From assembly GCF_003970695.1 (NCBI RefSeq), contig NZ_CP034570.1, positions 1,736,001 to 1,800,000 on the forward strand: a DNA stretch of 64,000 nt, in the 5' to 3' direction. The DNA is from Maribacter sp. MJ134 (GTDB lineage Bacteria > Bacteroidota > Bacteroidia > Flavobacteriales > Flavobacteriaceae). Positions within the stretch are counted from its first letter, which is position 1, and every line of letters begins with the position of its first letter. Made by a program: the position numbers and the translations under genes. Shown here piece by piece: positions 8,773-18,283 of the stretch. The notes under the pieces are model-generated. The model saw only the letters and a program-made list of their open reading frames with translations, was not told where the DNA came from and made no database searches.

Positions 8773-9750
8773 TTGAATAATACATTCACATCCGCACAAC
8801 GAATTATCGAATTAGCAAAGCGAACTATTGAAATTGAACGTAATGCTATTGGGCATCTCGCCGAGCTACTGACTACTGATTTCCCTGATGCGGCCAACTG
8901 TATTATTGCCTCTAAAGGCAGGGTAATCATTTCCGGAATAGGTAAGAGCGCCATAATTGCCTCCAAAATAGTAGCGACCTTAAATTCTACGGGTACCCCT
9001 GCAATTTTTATGCATGCCGGAGACGCTATACATGGAGATTTAGGTATAATTCAAGACAATGATGTGGTCATCTGTATTTCTAAAAGTGGAAGTACACCAG
9101 AGATTAAAATGCTTATTCCGTTAATTAAGCGCGGCAACAACAAACTTATAGCCATGACCGGGAATTTAGATTCCTTTTTAGCAAAGCAAGCGGACTATGT
9201 GCTGAACACTTATGTGGAGAAAGAAGCCTGCCCAAATGGTCTAGCACCCACGACTAGTACTACGGCACAACTAGTTATCGGGGACGCATTGGCCATTGTA
9301 CTATTAAATTTAAAAGGATTCAGTAGTACCGATTTTGCAAAATACCACCCTGGCGGTTCCTTAGGAAAGCGATTGTATTTGCGGGTAGCGGATATTGCGA
9401 AAAATAATCAAATTCCACGAGTGGAAACGGATACGGATATTAAGAAAGTAATCGTTGAGATTTCTAAAAAGATGCTTGGTGTAACAGCTGTGCTAAAGGA
9501 TGAGAAGATAGTTGGAATAATAACCGATGGGGATATCAGAAGAATGTTAAACAAGCACGATAATATAAAGGGATTATCTGCGAAAGATATAATGACCGCC
9601 AACCCTCAGACCGTTGAAATGGATACCTTGGCGCTCAAAGCCTTGGAACTAATGCAGAAAAAAGGAATTTCCCAGTTATTGGCAATGGACAAGGGCCAGT
9701 ATAAAGGTGTAATTCATTTACATAATCTTATAAATGAAGGAATTTTGTAA
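8773..9750 (+). CDS. kdsD: D-arabinose-5-phosphate isomerase (KpsF/GutQ family)
   Basis: A 325-aa sugar-phosphate isomerase that converts ribulose 5-phosphate to arabinose 5-phosphate, the first committed step to Kdo for LPS. The SIS domain covers about 35-165, with the motif GIGKSAIIASKI and the phosphate-binding string SKSGSTPE; two CBS domains fill about 205-320. The start is TTG at 8773 because no ATG or GTG lies upstream in frame and the N-terminus matches the family length. The stop overlaps the tatC start (TAATG), so translation is probably coupled. It heads a four-gene string with tatC, a CMD protein and lptB, an arrangement that makes sense for envelope biogenesis. Confidence 0.92.
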   Translation: MNNTFTSAQRIIELAKRTIEIERNAIGHLAELLTTDFPDAANCIIASKGRVIISGIGKSAIIASKIVATLNSTGTPAIFMHAGDAIHGDLGIIQDNDVVICISKSGSTPEIKMLIPLIKRGNNKLIAMTGNLDSFLAKQADYVLNTYVEKEACPNGLAPTTSTTAQLVIGDALAIVLLNLKGFSSTDFAKYHPGGSLGKRLYLRVADIAKNNQIPRVETDTDIKKVIVEISKKMLGVTAVLKDEKIVGIITDGDIRRMLNKHDNIKGLSAKDIMTANPQTVEMDTLALKALELMQKKGISQLLAMDKGQYKGVIHLHNLINEGIL

Positions 9751-10598
9751 TGGGAGATAAAAGTATTACTCCACCGAACGAGATGTCTTTCTTGGACCAT
9801 CTAGAAGAGCTTAGATGGCATTTGATAAGGTCTACGCTCGCCATTGTCATCATAGGTGTGGCCGCCTTTATGTTTAGAGGCTTCATATTTGATACGGTCA
9901 TTTTTGGCCCTAAAAAAATGGACTTTCCTACGTATAGGCTTTTTTGTGATATCGCTACATTTTTAGGATTTGATTCTGATTTTTGCGCGGACAAACTACC
10001 TTTCACTATTCAAAGTAGGTTAATGTCCGGTCAGTTCTCTGCCCATATATGGACATCAATCTGGGCCGGTTTTATTATAGGTTTTCCCTATGTACTCTAT
10101 GAAATGTGGAAATTTATTAGTCCTGGATTGTATGAGAAAGAACGCAAAAATTCTAGGGGTTTTATACTTATCGCCTCCCTCCTCTTTTTCATGGGCGTGC
10201 TATTTGGTTATTATGTGGTTGCACCATTATCCATAAACTTCCTGGGCACGTACCAAGTAAGTGCCGAAGTTACCAATGAATTCGATTTAGCTTCCTATAT
10301 TTCTACGGTTCGAACATCTGTAATCGCCTGTGGTATCTTGTTCGAGTTACCCATCATTATTTTCTTTTTGACCAAAGTAGGTTTGGTAACTCCTGAAATA
10401 ATGAAGAAATACCGAAAGATAGCATTGGTTATTGTGTTGATTCTTGCCGCGGTAATTACCCCCCCGGATGTAACCAGTCAAATAATAGTTGCCATCCCGG
10501 TACTTATCCTATATCAGGTGAGTATTTATATTTCTGGAAGAGTCATAAAAAATGAATTAAAACGTGCCCAAAAAGCAGAGAAAGCAAAAGCTAAATAA
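9750..10598 (+). CDS. tatC: Twin-arginine translocase subunit TatC
   Basis: A 282-aa polytopic inner-membrane protein, the signal-recognition core of the Tat system for folded proteins. The N-terminal cytoplasmic segment has the family signature SFLDHLEELRWHLIRS, and six hydrophobic segments follow (about residues 27-50, 95-118, 135-160, 185-210, 220-240, 243-262). The first periplasmic loop is enlarged compared with E. coli TatC (around 55-90, with two Cys), as often in Bacteroidota. The start overlaps the kdsD stop by one base. No tatA/tatB gene is in the window. Confidence 0.95.
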   Translation: MGDKSITPPNEMSFLDHLEELRWHLIRSTLAIVIIGVAAFMFRGFIFDTVIFGPKKMDFPTYRLFCDIATFLGFDSDFCADKLPFTIQSRLMSGQFSAHIWTSIWAGFIIGFPYVLYEMWKFISPGLYEKERKNSRGFILIASLLFFMGVLFGYYVVAPLSINFLGTYQVSAEVTNEFDLASYISTVRTSVIACGILFELPIIIFFLTKVGLVTPEIMKKYRKIALVIVLILAAVITPPDVTSQIIVAIPVLILYQVSIYISGRVIKNELKRAQKAEKAKAK

Positions 10599-10600
10599 AA

Positions 10601-10951
10601 ATGTCAAACCCTGTTGAAGAATTTAATGCCTATCGTTCTAAGATGAACGATAAACTTCTGGCGGATAACAATAAAGTTATCAAACGCATATTTAATTTGG
10701 ATACCAATGCCTTTGCTGCCGGAGCTTTGGATGTCAAAACAAAGGAACTTCTAGGTTTGGTTGCATCTACGGTGCTGCGTTGTGATGATTGTGTAAAGTA
10801 CCATTTAGAAAGCTCTTATAATTCCGGGGTTTCAAAGGAAGAAGTGATGGAAACGCTAAGTATTGCTACTTTAGTAGGAGGCACTATTGTAATTCCCCAT
10901 TTAAGAAAGGCCTATGAGTATTGGGAAGTTTTAGAAAACAACGAAGGTTAA
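10601..10951 (+). CDS. Carboxymuconolactone decarboxylase (AhpD-like) family protein
   Basis: A 116-aa all-helical protein of the CMD family. It has the redox-type motif CDDCVKYHL (CxxC plus His, residues 60-68), which is the catalytic layout of AhpD-like peroxidase partners rather than of true gamma-carboxymuconolactone decarboxylase. There is no signal peptide. It starts 2 nt after tatC and precedes lptB, so it belongs to the kdsD-tatC-lptB transcript. A role in thiol redox or peroxide defence is inferred from the motif only. Confidence 0.85.
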   Translation: MSNPVEEFNAYRSKMNDKLLADNNKVIKRIFNLDTNAFAAGALDVKTKELLGLVASTVLRCDDCVKYHLESSYNSGVSKEEVMETLSIATLVGGTIVIPHLRKAYEYWEVLENNEG

Positions 10952-11002
10952 ATAAAATATAAAACCATTTTCACGTAGCAAAATAGGTTTAGATTTGAAA
11001 AA

Positions 11003-11743
11003 ATGAAGTTAAGAGCCGAAAACATTATGAAATCCTACCGTGGCCGCAGAGTGGTCAAGGGCATTTCGCTTGAAGTGAATCAAGGAGAAATCGTGGGCTT
11101 GTTAGGACCTAATGGTGCCGGCAAAACAACTTCTTTCTACATGATCGTGGGTTTAATAAAACCGAACGGGGGGAATATCTATCTTGATGAAATGGAAATT
11201 ACAAAATTTCCGATGTACAAGAGAGCTCAGAACGGTATTGGATACCTGGCCCAAGAGGCTTCGGTCTTTAGAAAATTAAGTATTGAAAAAAATATTATGA
11301 GCGTGCTTCAACTCACCAAACTCAGTAAAAAGGAGCAGCTAATGAAAATGGAATCCCTTATAGAGGAGTTTGGCCTGGGGCATATTAGAAAAAGCCGTGG
11401 TGATCTCTTGTCCGGTGGAGAGCGTAGGAGAACAGAGATAGCACGTGCACTGGCGACCGACCCCAAATTTATATTGCTAGATGAGCCTTTCGCCGGGGTT
11501 GACCCAGTGGCCGTAGAGGACATTCAACGCATAGTGGCCCAACTAAAAAACAAGAACATCGGTATTTTGATTACCGACCATAATGTACAAGAAACATTAG
11601 CCATAACGGAACGTTCGTATCTTATGTTCGAAGGTGGTATCTTAAAATCAGGTATTCCAGAAGACCTGGCAGCTGATGAAATGGTACGTAAAGTATACTT
11701 AGGCCAGAATTTTGAGCTTCGCAAAAAGAAGTTGGATTTTTGA
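11003..11743 (+). CDS. lptB: LPS export ABC transporter ATP-binding protein LptB
   Basis: A 246-aa ABC ATPase that powers LPS extraction from the inner membrane with LptFG. Walker A is GPNGAGKTT (about 34-42), the Q-loop segment is IGYLAQEASVFRKL, the signature is LSGGERRRTEIARAL, Walker B is FILLDEPFAGVDP and the H-loop is TDHNV. The signature variant and the YLAQE string identify LptB among ABC ATPases. The gap of 51 bp from the CMD gene is the largest in this operon and contains TAGATTTG at about 10990, a possible -7 box, with only a TTT where TTG would be expected; an internal promoter is therefore possible but weakly supported. Its partners are not in the window. Confidence 0.93.
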   Translation: MKLRAENIMKSYRGRRVVKGISLEVNQGEIVGLLGPNGAGKTTSFYMIVGLIKPNGGNIYLDEMEITKFPMYKRAQNGIGYLAQEASVFRKLSIEKNIMSVLQLTKLSKKEQLMKMESLIEEFGLGHIRKSRGDLLSGGERRRTEIARALATDPKFILLDEPFAGVDPVAVEDIQRIVAQLKNKNIGILITDHNVQETLAITERSYLMFEGGILKSGIPEDLAADEMVRKVYLGQNFELRKKKLDF

Positions 11744-11750
11744 TTAAATA

Positions 11751-14141
11751 TTATTTACTGGACTCTAATCGTATAGTCTTCGTAGTAGAATAAAGAGTGC
11801 CATCCTTGCCCATGCCCTCGATAAAAATCTCGAACTCCTTCCAACCAAGACCGTTGAAACCGAAATATGCCCTCCCGTTATCGTTGAAGATTATAGAGGG
11901 CTCCCAATGAACCGTCCCGTAGTTACGGAAGGAATCGTCCGAAACGCTAGCGTACCTGGGTACGTAAAAATCCTTTGCGGTACTAAAGCCCTTAGGTACG
12001 GTATATTTGATAAAATCTGGCATATCAGAATTAGCCTCTAATTCATATTCACCTTTTCTCATATATATCCTTATAACGCCTCCACCAGCCCCGGGTTCTC
12101 CATTCCCCGACCTGTCTATAAAGTAACTTTCAACTTGTTCCGTGAAAATATCTTCTAACATATTAAAATCAGGCTGGTAGACATCATCTATATAAAAAAC
12201 AGGCCGAACATTTGGGGGTCTCATTCTACTAATCCTTATCCTGTCATATCCCACATTAGGCAAAATCATGACCTTAAATCCATTGCTTCTAATTACATCG
12301 AGAAAAAGGGGGTACGTATTTACAGTCCGCTTAGTTGTTGTTGTCATTCTATTTGCGTTAACATGGGGACTAAAAACCTTTTTTTCGATTTTTTCATCTA
12401 CAACTATTGCTTCATCCAGTTCTATTGTATTATCAAGAATTATAAAACCGTTTATACCTAAGGTTTCCAGGTTTTCAGAAAATAAAGTTCCCCTATTTTC
12501 CTTATTGACATTATAGACCTTGTCGGTGACCGTCCCATCATCCAGTCGTACAAAAAGGTTGGGGCGGAACAAGGTGCCATCGGAATACATCATGGCAAAA
12601 TTTAGTTCGTCCCCTTTCTCAAAATAATTACCACCTATGAAGAACTCGGTAGAACCACGCTCCAACTCTATGACCTTTGGGTTTCCCTTACCACCTTGGT
12701 ACATTATAAGGTTGCGGTCCTTCATGTATCCCGAATGTAACTTCCCATAGAGATCTACTCCGTCCTTATAGTCATATTCCTTTACCGGCGGGTCGTTGAA
12801 GATTGCGTCCCAATCGTACCTGGACCAACCTTGGGTCAATAACAAAAGGTCCAGATCTTCCTCTTTCTCTTTGTCCGTTTCAGAAAAGTAGTACGAAGGA
12901 TACTCGATGAACCCTTTTACGTAGGGCCTCAGCAAAAAAGAACTCAATATATTTTTCTTAGGACTATAGGCCTTGGTCCCGGCCGGAAGAATAGAGGCGC
13001 TCAAGAACTGTAAACTATCCCTTCGTCCCATATTGAACAGGCTTAGTTTTACCGAATCTCCCTGGACAAAGCTTATGGCGATATCCAAAGCTCCCTTTTC
13101 GACGTTGTAATCATTGAACAACAAACGCTCCAACAAGGGATTGCCCTTATCGTCGACCAAGGTGACTATGTTCATCCCCGACTGTAACTGATCGGGACCA
13201 AGAACATAGGAAACCGTTTCTTGACCCGCAGGAAAATCGACCATCATATATTTTAGAAGTCCGTCCCGGTGGAACAGCAACGAATAGCTCGCCTTACCCA
13301 TTTGTTCCTTGGTCAACGGATTGGTGGAGAGAACCACCTCTATCCTGTCGGACGGTAGCCTTTTGATGGACATACCTATACCCCTTTCCCTTATTTCAGG
13401 GGGATAGAAGTTCATCATATCACCTTCAACGTTGGTCAAGGTACCTTTATAGTCCATTAATCCGTTCGGCAGAAATTCGAATTTGGACAGACCGAACCTA
13501 TTGGTGACGAACTCGGAGATGATGTTCCCCGACCCATCGGTAAACCGTCCTTTAAGACCACCTACCCCTAGACCCGAAGAATCAAGTACCTTAACACCTA
13601 CGGTTGCCCTGACACCCGATACCAAATATCCGCCCTCAGGTAAAAGCTGCACATCCAATTTACCGGTATTTCTCCTCTCCTTCTTCGACTCGACCTTGCT
13701 CAATACCCTGAACTCCTGAACATAGGAGTCGTCCTCCTTAAAGTTGCGCATACCACTGGTGGTTCCCTTTATGTAATAGAATCCCGCGGCAAAAGTAGAA
13801 TCGATCTTGATCTGACCTATGGATAAACCGTTGCGGGCACTAAGAAGGTGTTTCTCCAATTCGTTCCCATCTTTGTCATAGATGCCTACATGGAGATTAA
13901 TGGACTCTTCGAAGGGAACTCCCTTGACGCGGTCATAGACGTAACCCTTAAACCACATATGCTCCCCGGACACGTAAGTGCTTTTGTTAAGATGTAGGAA
14001 AACGGAAGCTCTGGGAAGACCGAAATAATCCCGGAAGGCCGGCTTGACCTTTTTCTCCACTACCTTGCTCTGTCCTAGTGATGAAATGGAAAATAACATT
14101 AAAATACCCAGCAGTACCGGACACATCTTCCTAGCAAACAT
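11751..14141 (-). CDS. MG2/TonB-plug-type outer-envelope protein, paralogue 1
   Basis: A 796-aa secreted protein. Signal peptide 1-23 (ending SLGQ); residues about 40-150 form a macroglobulin MG2-like beta domain (PRASVFLHLNKSTYVSGEHM, WFKGYVY); about 160-260 is a second beta domain (DVQLLPEGGYLVSGV); the C-terminal third holds a plug-like segment (residues about 625-690: PVFYIDDVYQPDFNML, YFIDRSGNGEPGAGGG, VIRIYMRKG) like the carboxypeptidase-regulatory/TonB plug proteins of Bacteroidota, but with no beta-barrel. The same architecture is repeated in the next gene upstream. GC content is noticeably higher than in the neighbouring genes. Function unknown; likely an outer-membrane or surface protein associated with transport. 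Confidence 0.8.
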   Translation of the reverse strand: MFARKMCPVLLGILMLFSISSLGQSKVVEKKVKPAFRDYFGLPRASVFLHLNKSTYVSGEHMWFKGYVYDRVKGVPFEESINLHVGIYDKDGNELEKHLLSARNGLSIGQIKIDSTFAAGFYYIKGTTSGMRNFKEDDSYVQEFRVLSKVESKKERRNTGKLDVQLLPEGGYLVSGVRATVGVKVLDSSGLGVGGLKGRFTDGSGNIISEFVTNRFGLSKFEFLPNGLMDYKGTLTNVEGDMMNFYPPEIRERGIGMSIKRLPSDRIEVVLSTNPLTKEQMGKASYSLLFHRDGLLKYMMVDFPAGQETVSYVLGPDQLQSGMNIVTLVDDKGNPLLERLLFNDYNVEKGALDIAISFVQGDSVKLSLFNMGRRDSLQFLSASILPAGTKAYSPKKNILSSFLLRPYVKGFIEYPSYYFSETDKEKEEDLDLLLLTQGWSRYDWDAIFNDPPVKEYDYKDGVDLYGKLHSGYMKDRNLIMYQGGKGNPKVIELERGSTEFFIGGNYFEKGDELNFAMMYSDGTLFRPNLFVRLDDGTVTDKVYNVNKENRGTLFSENLETLGINGFIILDNTIELDEAIVVDEKIEKKVFSPHVNANRMTTTTKRTVNTYPLFLDVIRSNGFKVMILPNVGYDRIRISRMRPPNVRPVFYIDDVYQPDFNMLEDIFTEQVESYFIDRSGNGEPGAGGGVIRIYMRKGEYELEANSDMPDFIKYTVPKGFSTAKDFYVPRYASVSDDSFRNYGTVHWEPSIIFNDNGRAYFGFNGLGWKEFEIFIEGMGKDGTLYSTTKTIRLESSK

Positions 14142-14233
14142 AATCTTGAATTTGTACGGTAAGTTACTTTAACCCTTCCGAACGGGTAGTATTAAGTAAT
14201 AAAATCACTTTTTTACCTACTTAAAGATAACAA

Positions 14234-16654
14234 CTATCTTACAGAAATAAGCTCTCTTTGAGAATACAAAGTCCCGTCGGCGCCCATGCCCTCGATGAAA
14301 ATCTCGAACTCCTTCCAACCAAGATTGTTAAAACCGAAATATGCCTTCCCGCTTTCATTGACGCTTATGTTGGGCTCCCAATGAACGGTACCGAAGTTCC
14401 GGAAGGAATCATCCGAAACGCTCGCGTACTTAGGTACGTAGAAATCCTTTACGGGACTAAAACCGTTTTGAAGCTTGTGAACAAAAAAATTAGGGTCCGC
14501 AATAGCTTCGTATGAGCCAGCGGCTCCCAAATCTCCGTCACCACGGGTGTATACGCGTATTATACCTCCAGCACCGCCAGGCTCCCCATTGCCAGACCTA
14601 TCTATATAGTAACTGGCTATTTTTTTCGTAGAAAAATCTTGGAGAATATTAAAATCGCTATAATAAACGTCATCCACATATAAAATAGGTGAAGGCTGCG
14701 TTAACGAAAACGACATTACCCTTTTAGTTGTTATTCGTATCCTATCATAACCTGTATTAGGCATCTCCCAGACATTAAAGCCATTTGAACGAATTAAATC
14801 CAACAATTGAGGGAAATTAGCTTCTGTTTCGGTGGTTACTTCGGTTAACTTATCCTCGGATATTTGGGGATTGGTAAAACGCTTCCTTTCTTTTCTTTCC
14901 GTTACAATCACCTCCTCTAGAGCAATTGTATTGTCTGGTGTTATAAAATTCTCTAGTCTATAATCGTCTAACTCCATATTGTAAAATAACTTATGATTCT
15001 TTCTGCGCAAATCATAGATCTTATCAGTTGTTATACCGTCGTCTACTCTTATGTATAAATTAGGTCTAAGTAATTTACCATTAGGACCAAGTGCCGTTAA
15101 TTTAAGTTCAGTTCCTTTCTCTAAATAAAAGTTTTTAATATCAAAACTGTCTTGCCCTTGTTTTAAGTCTATCATCCTTGACGCGGTATTTTTACCCGGA
15201 TACAACATTAAATCATATTTTTTTGGCAACTCAAAATTTAACTTGCCCATCAAATCCACCCCTGTTTTAAAATTGTATTTCTTTTCTGGAGGGTTGTTAA
15301 ACAGATTGTCCCAGTTGTAACGAGACCATCCCTGAGTAATCAATAATAAATCTAATTCTTCTTCTTTAACCATTGTCATATTAGTAAAATAATATGATGG
15401 GTGCTCAATAAAACCTTTGACATAAGGACTTAATAAAAATGAATTTAGAATATTCTTCCTGTGTTGATAGGCTTGAGTGCCTACAGGAAGAACAGATGCG
15501 CTTAAAAATTGTAAACTGTCAGTATTAACAAGTTCATTTAATCTAATTTTTACCGAATCTTCTTTTATTGTGTTTAGTGATACACTTAATTCGCCTTGTT
15601 TAATTCCTTCTGAATTAAAGACTAGTCTTTCCGCTATTGGTCTACCTTCATTATCAATTAAGGTTATAATATTCATTCCTTTATGCAATCCTTTTGAATC
15701 TAGGATATAGGATATATAAGATTCTCCAAATGGAAAATTTACTTCAATGTTTTTTAATAAACCATCTCTATGAAAAAGCAAAGAATAGGGCTTATTCCCT
15801 ATTTTATTTTTGGTGAACGAATTAGTGCCTAGTAAAATCATTATTCGATTTTGAGCAACTCGCTTTACGGACATTACTATTCCAATGTCCGCTATATTAG
15901 GCAATGTAAAACTTAGCTCATTACCATCACTATTTTTTATATAACAATAATAATCTTCATTTTTATCTGGTATAAACTGAAATTTGGCAAGACCAAAACG
16001 ATTGGTCCTAAAACTAGCTATACTATCTCCAAGCCTATTTTTTATATATCCATCAAGACCCTGAACCCCATAACCAAGCCTATTTAGCACCTTAACCCCC
16101 ACCGTACCTTGAACCCCAGACACTAAATGCCCTCCCTCAGGTAAAAGCTGAATATCAAGAATTGGAGACTGATAATCATTTGTTTCCGGTAGTTGGTCAT
16201 CCACTACAGTAAACTGCTGAATAAACGAATCATCCTCCTTAAAATTACGCATCCAACTTGTTGTAGCCTTAATATAATATTCGCCTCCGGCAAAAGTAGA
16301 ATCTATTAAGATCTGACCTTTTGAAAAACCTTCTTCGCTAATAAAAAGCTCCTTTGTGACTTGATCTCCGTTGCTATTATATATTCCAACATAGAGATTA
16401 ACAGGTTCTTTAAAAGGAGTTTGCTTTAAACGATTATACAAATACCCTTTGAACCATATATGCTCACCTTTGACAAATGCACTTTTATTAAGATGAAGAA
16501 ATACAGAAACTCTAGGGAGACCGAAATAATCTTTGAAAGCAGGTTTTATTTTGGCATTAACACTCAAATTCTGCCCTAAGAGCATGTAAGCCCCTACTGC
16601 CCAAAGAGCAAAAAAAAGAAAAGTTTTTCTTCTGAATAATAAATGCCATTTCAT
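14234..16654 (-). CDS. MG2/TonB-plug-type outer-envelope protein, paralogue 2
   Basis: An 806-aa paralogue of the gene at 11751, in tandem and same orientation, 92 bp apart. I chose ATG at 16654 (MKWHLLFRRKTFLFF, a good signal peptide ending LGQ) over an ATG at 16714 that adds 20 residues. Domain order is identical: MG2-like (PRVSVFLHLNKSAFVKGEHI), second beta domain (DIQLLPEGGHLVSGV), plug-like segment (ILYVDDVYYSDFNIL, YYIDRSGNGEPGGAGG) and the same C-terminal 60 residues. The middle of the gene is clearly more AT-rich than paralogue 1, yet the last few hundred bases are close to it at DNA level, so the ends look homogenised. Function unknown. Confidence 0.8.
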   Translation of the reverse strand: MKWHLLFRRKTFLFFALWAVGAYMLLGQNLSVNAKIKPAFKDYFGLPRVSVFLHLNKSAFVKGEHIWFKGYLYNRLKQTPFKEPVNLYVGIYNSNGDQVTKELFISEEGFSKGQILIDSTFAGGEYYIKATTSWMRNFKEDDSFIQQFTVVDDQLPETNDYQSPILDIQLLPEGGHLVSGVQGTVGVKVLNRLGYGVQGLDGYIKNRLGDSIASFRTNRFGLAKFQFIPDKNEDYYCYIKNSDGNELSFTLPNIADIGIVMSVKRVAQNRIMILLGTNSFTKNKIGNKPYSLLFHRDGLLKNIEVNFPFGESYISYILDSKGLHKGMNIITLIDNEGRPIAERLVFNSEGIKQGELSVSLNTIKEDSVKIRLNELVNTDSLQFLSASVLPVGTQAYQHRKNILNSFLLSPYVKGFIEHPSYYFTNMTMVKEEELDLLLITQGWSRYNWDNLFNNPPEKKYNFKTGVDLMGKLNFELPKKYDLMLYPGKNTASRMIDLKQGQDSFDIKNFYLEKGTELKLTALGPNGKLLRPNLYIRVDDGITTDKIYDLRRKNHKLFYNMELDDYRLENFITPDNTIALEEVIVTERKERKRFTNPQISEDKLTEVTTETEANFPQLLDLIRSNGFNVWEMPNTGYDRIRITTKRVMSFSLTQPSPILYVDDVYYSDFNILQDFSTKKIASYYIDRSGNGEPGGAGGIIRVYTRGDGDLGAAGSYEAIADPNFFVHKLQNGFSPVKDFYVPKYASVSDDSFRNFGTVHWEPNISVNESGKAYFGFNNLGWKEFEIFIEGMGADGTLYSQRELISVR

Positions 16655-16735
16655 AAATAATAGCTTAGCCCAGATAATAAATCTAAAAGATAGTGCATAG
16701 TAATTATTATTCAAACTTAAACTGACCCTTTAAAA

Positions 16736-17365
16736 TCATTTTATTTTAGAAAAAACAAACAGTAGCTCCGTAGCAATCTCATTGCTACGTTCTTGATATT
16801 TTTCAGTCTGTAACAGAGTGTTATCAAATTCTTTTGGATCTTCGAACGTTAACGCTATCCTTTTTTCTGCCCCGGGTATAAAGGGGCAATTCTCATCCGC
16901 ATGTGAGCAGGTCATGACCGCAGCGAAATTATTCTTTGGATTAAAAGAATGGTCATATGTTTTTGAAAAACCTATGATAGGATGTGCATCAGCGGCATAT
17001 TTGATGCTGTACACAGGGTTAGCACCAGTTGAAAGTTCAATAATTTCAATGCCCGATTTACGTAGTACCTCAGCTACTTTTGGAAACAAAGCCGTTGCTT
17101 CCGTACCACCAGAATAGCAATACACTTGCTCCAGATTAAAATAATGCGCCATGACCTGCGCCCATATTTGAGCCATGTGACTTCTGCGCGAGTTGTGCGT
17201 ACAGACAAAATTCAGGTTAATTGGTTTTCTAAGGTCTTTTTTCTCTTGAATAAATCCAACAAGTACCTGAAGAATAGCTCGTCTTTCCTCAGAGATCGTG
17301 CTAACATCTAATTTGGAAATGATTTTCCGGAGTTCTTCAAATAGCACCGTTCCTTTTTGTTGCAT
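16736..17365 (-). CDS. Arsenate reductase / low-molecular-weight tyrosine phosphatase family protein
   Basis: A 209-aa cytoplasmic protein with an N-terminal helical stretch (1-50) and an LMW-PTP fold from about 52. The phosphate-binding loop is CTHNSRRSHMAQ (Cys at about 60), a variant of the CX5R loop of thioredoxin-coupled ArsC; further Cys occur in the segment VMTCSHADENCPFIPGAE, which fits the redox relay Cys of ArsC-type enzymes. No ars operon genes (arsR, acr3) are adjacent, so the physiological substrate may be arsenate or a phosphotyrosine. Followed by DUF4198 on the same strand with a 57-bp gap upstream, so cotranscription is possible. Confidence 0.82.
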   Translation of the reverse strand: MQQKGTVLFEELRKIISKLDVSTISEERRAILQVLVGFIQEKKDLRKPINLNFVCTHNSRRSHMAQIWAQVMAHYFNLEQVYCYSGGTEATALFPKVAEVLRKSGIEIIELSTGANPVYSIKYAADAHPIIGFSKTYDHSFNPKNNFAAVMTCSHADENCPFIPGAEKRIALTFEDPKEFDNTLLQTEKYQERSNEIATELLFVFSKIK

Positions 17366-17422
17366 AGGACAATATTACAACATATCGCTTTCAAGAATGG
17401 CAGCGTTGGTAAAAGCTAACAA

Positions 17423-18229
17423 TTATTTAATCTCAAAGGTCAATGTTGCCCAGTTGGACTCGTAATCCACTTCTACACCATTTCTTTTTTCCATATGTAT
17501 GGTTGCTATGTACCACTTCCCCTTTTTATTCGGAACAATGGACACAAAACCATTTTCATTGGTCTTGGTAGAATTTTCATTCTCGTGCGTATCCTGTCCC
17601 GGAACAGCGGTACTGTAGTGCACGATATGATTGGCCAACGGAACGCCATCTCTTAGTAGTTTAAATGCTACAGCATCGCCCATTTTAATATCATAGGGAT
17701 TGTTCATAGGAACAAATTCTATAGGATATCCCAAAGGCTTCATAAAATCGATTGTTCTCTTTTCCCCAACCTGTAAAAGTGTTTTCACATGTTTGGAATA
17801 ACGTTCCTTAGCGCCGGTATTATCTATATCCTGCTTCTTCCTATCTGCAATAGTGGTCTCTAGACCCTCGTGTTCCAAATAGGCATTAAATGCCTTAGCA
17901 TCCATCTCAAGAACTCTTGGCAGTGTAGAAACCCCAGCAACGTACGTACCAGAATTACCTGTAGCAAAATTGAGATAGGTAATCTTATTTTTTATTTCAT
18001 ATTGTCCTTCCTTTGGTTCCATTAGGTAATCCGGACCTATAATTTTACTATTGATGATACGATCAGTAGTTATCGCATTTTCACTAGTATCAAAAGTACC
18101 GTTCAACAAATATAATTGGGTGGCTTTGTTGATTTCTAAAAAGTGTGTATCCGTTTTAAGAAATAACTCATGGGACATGAATAAAAATGTTGCCAAACAA
18201 AGAAATACGAGTCGAAAAGAATTATGCAT
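17423..18229 (-). CDS. Secreted DUF4198-type protein
   Basis: A 268-aa protein with a signal-like N-terminus (MHNSFRLVFLCLATFLFMS) followed directly by HELFLKTDTHFLE, the first strand of the DUF4198 family. The central part contains PLGYPIEFVPMNNPYDIKMG and the C-terminal half is an Ig-like fold (VAFKLLRDGVPLANHIVHYS, ENGFVSIVPNKKGKWYIATI). DUF4198 proteins in other bacteria are often linked with metal (Ni/Co) uptake or TonB systems; nothing here confirms that. The mature protein is periplasmic. Last gene but one of a minus-strand group from pssA to arsC. Confidence 0.78.
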   Translation of the reverse strand: MHNSFRLVFLCLATFLFMSHELFLKTDTHFLEINKATQLYLLNGTFDTSENAITTDRIINSKIIGPDYLMEPKEGQYEIKNKITYLNFATGNSGTYVAGVSTLPRVLEMDAKAFNAYLEHEGLETTIADRKKQDIDNTGAKERYSKHVKTLLQVGEKRTIDFMKPLGYPIEFVPMNNPYDIKMGDAVAFKLLRDGVPLANHIVHYSTAVPGQDTHENENSTKTNENGFVSIVPNKKGKWYIATIHMEKRNGVEVDYESNWATLTFEIK

Positions 18230-18283
18230 GCTTTATAATTTTAAATTGTTTTAATCTATATACGTTCAAAAAATGAAAAGGTT

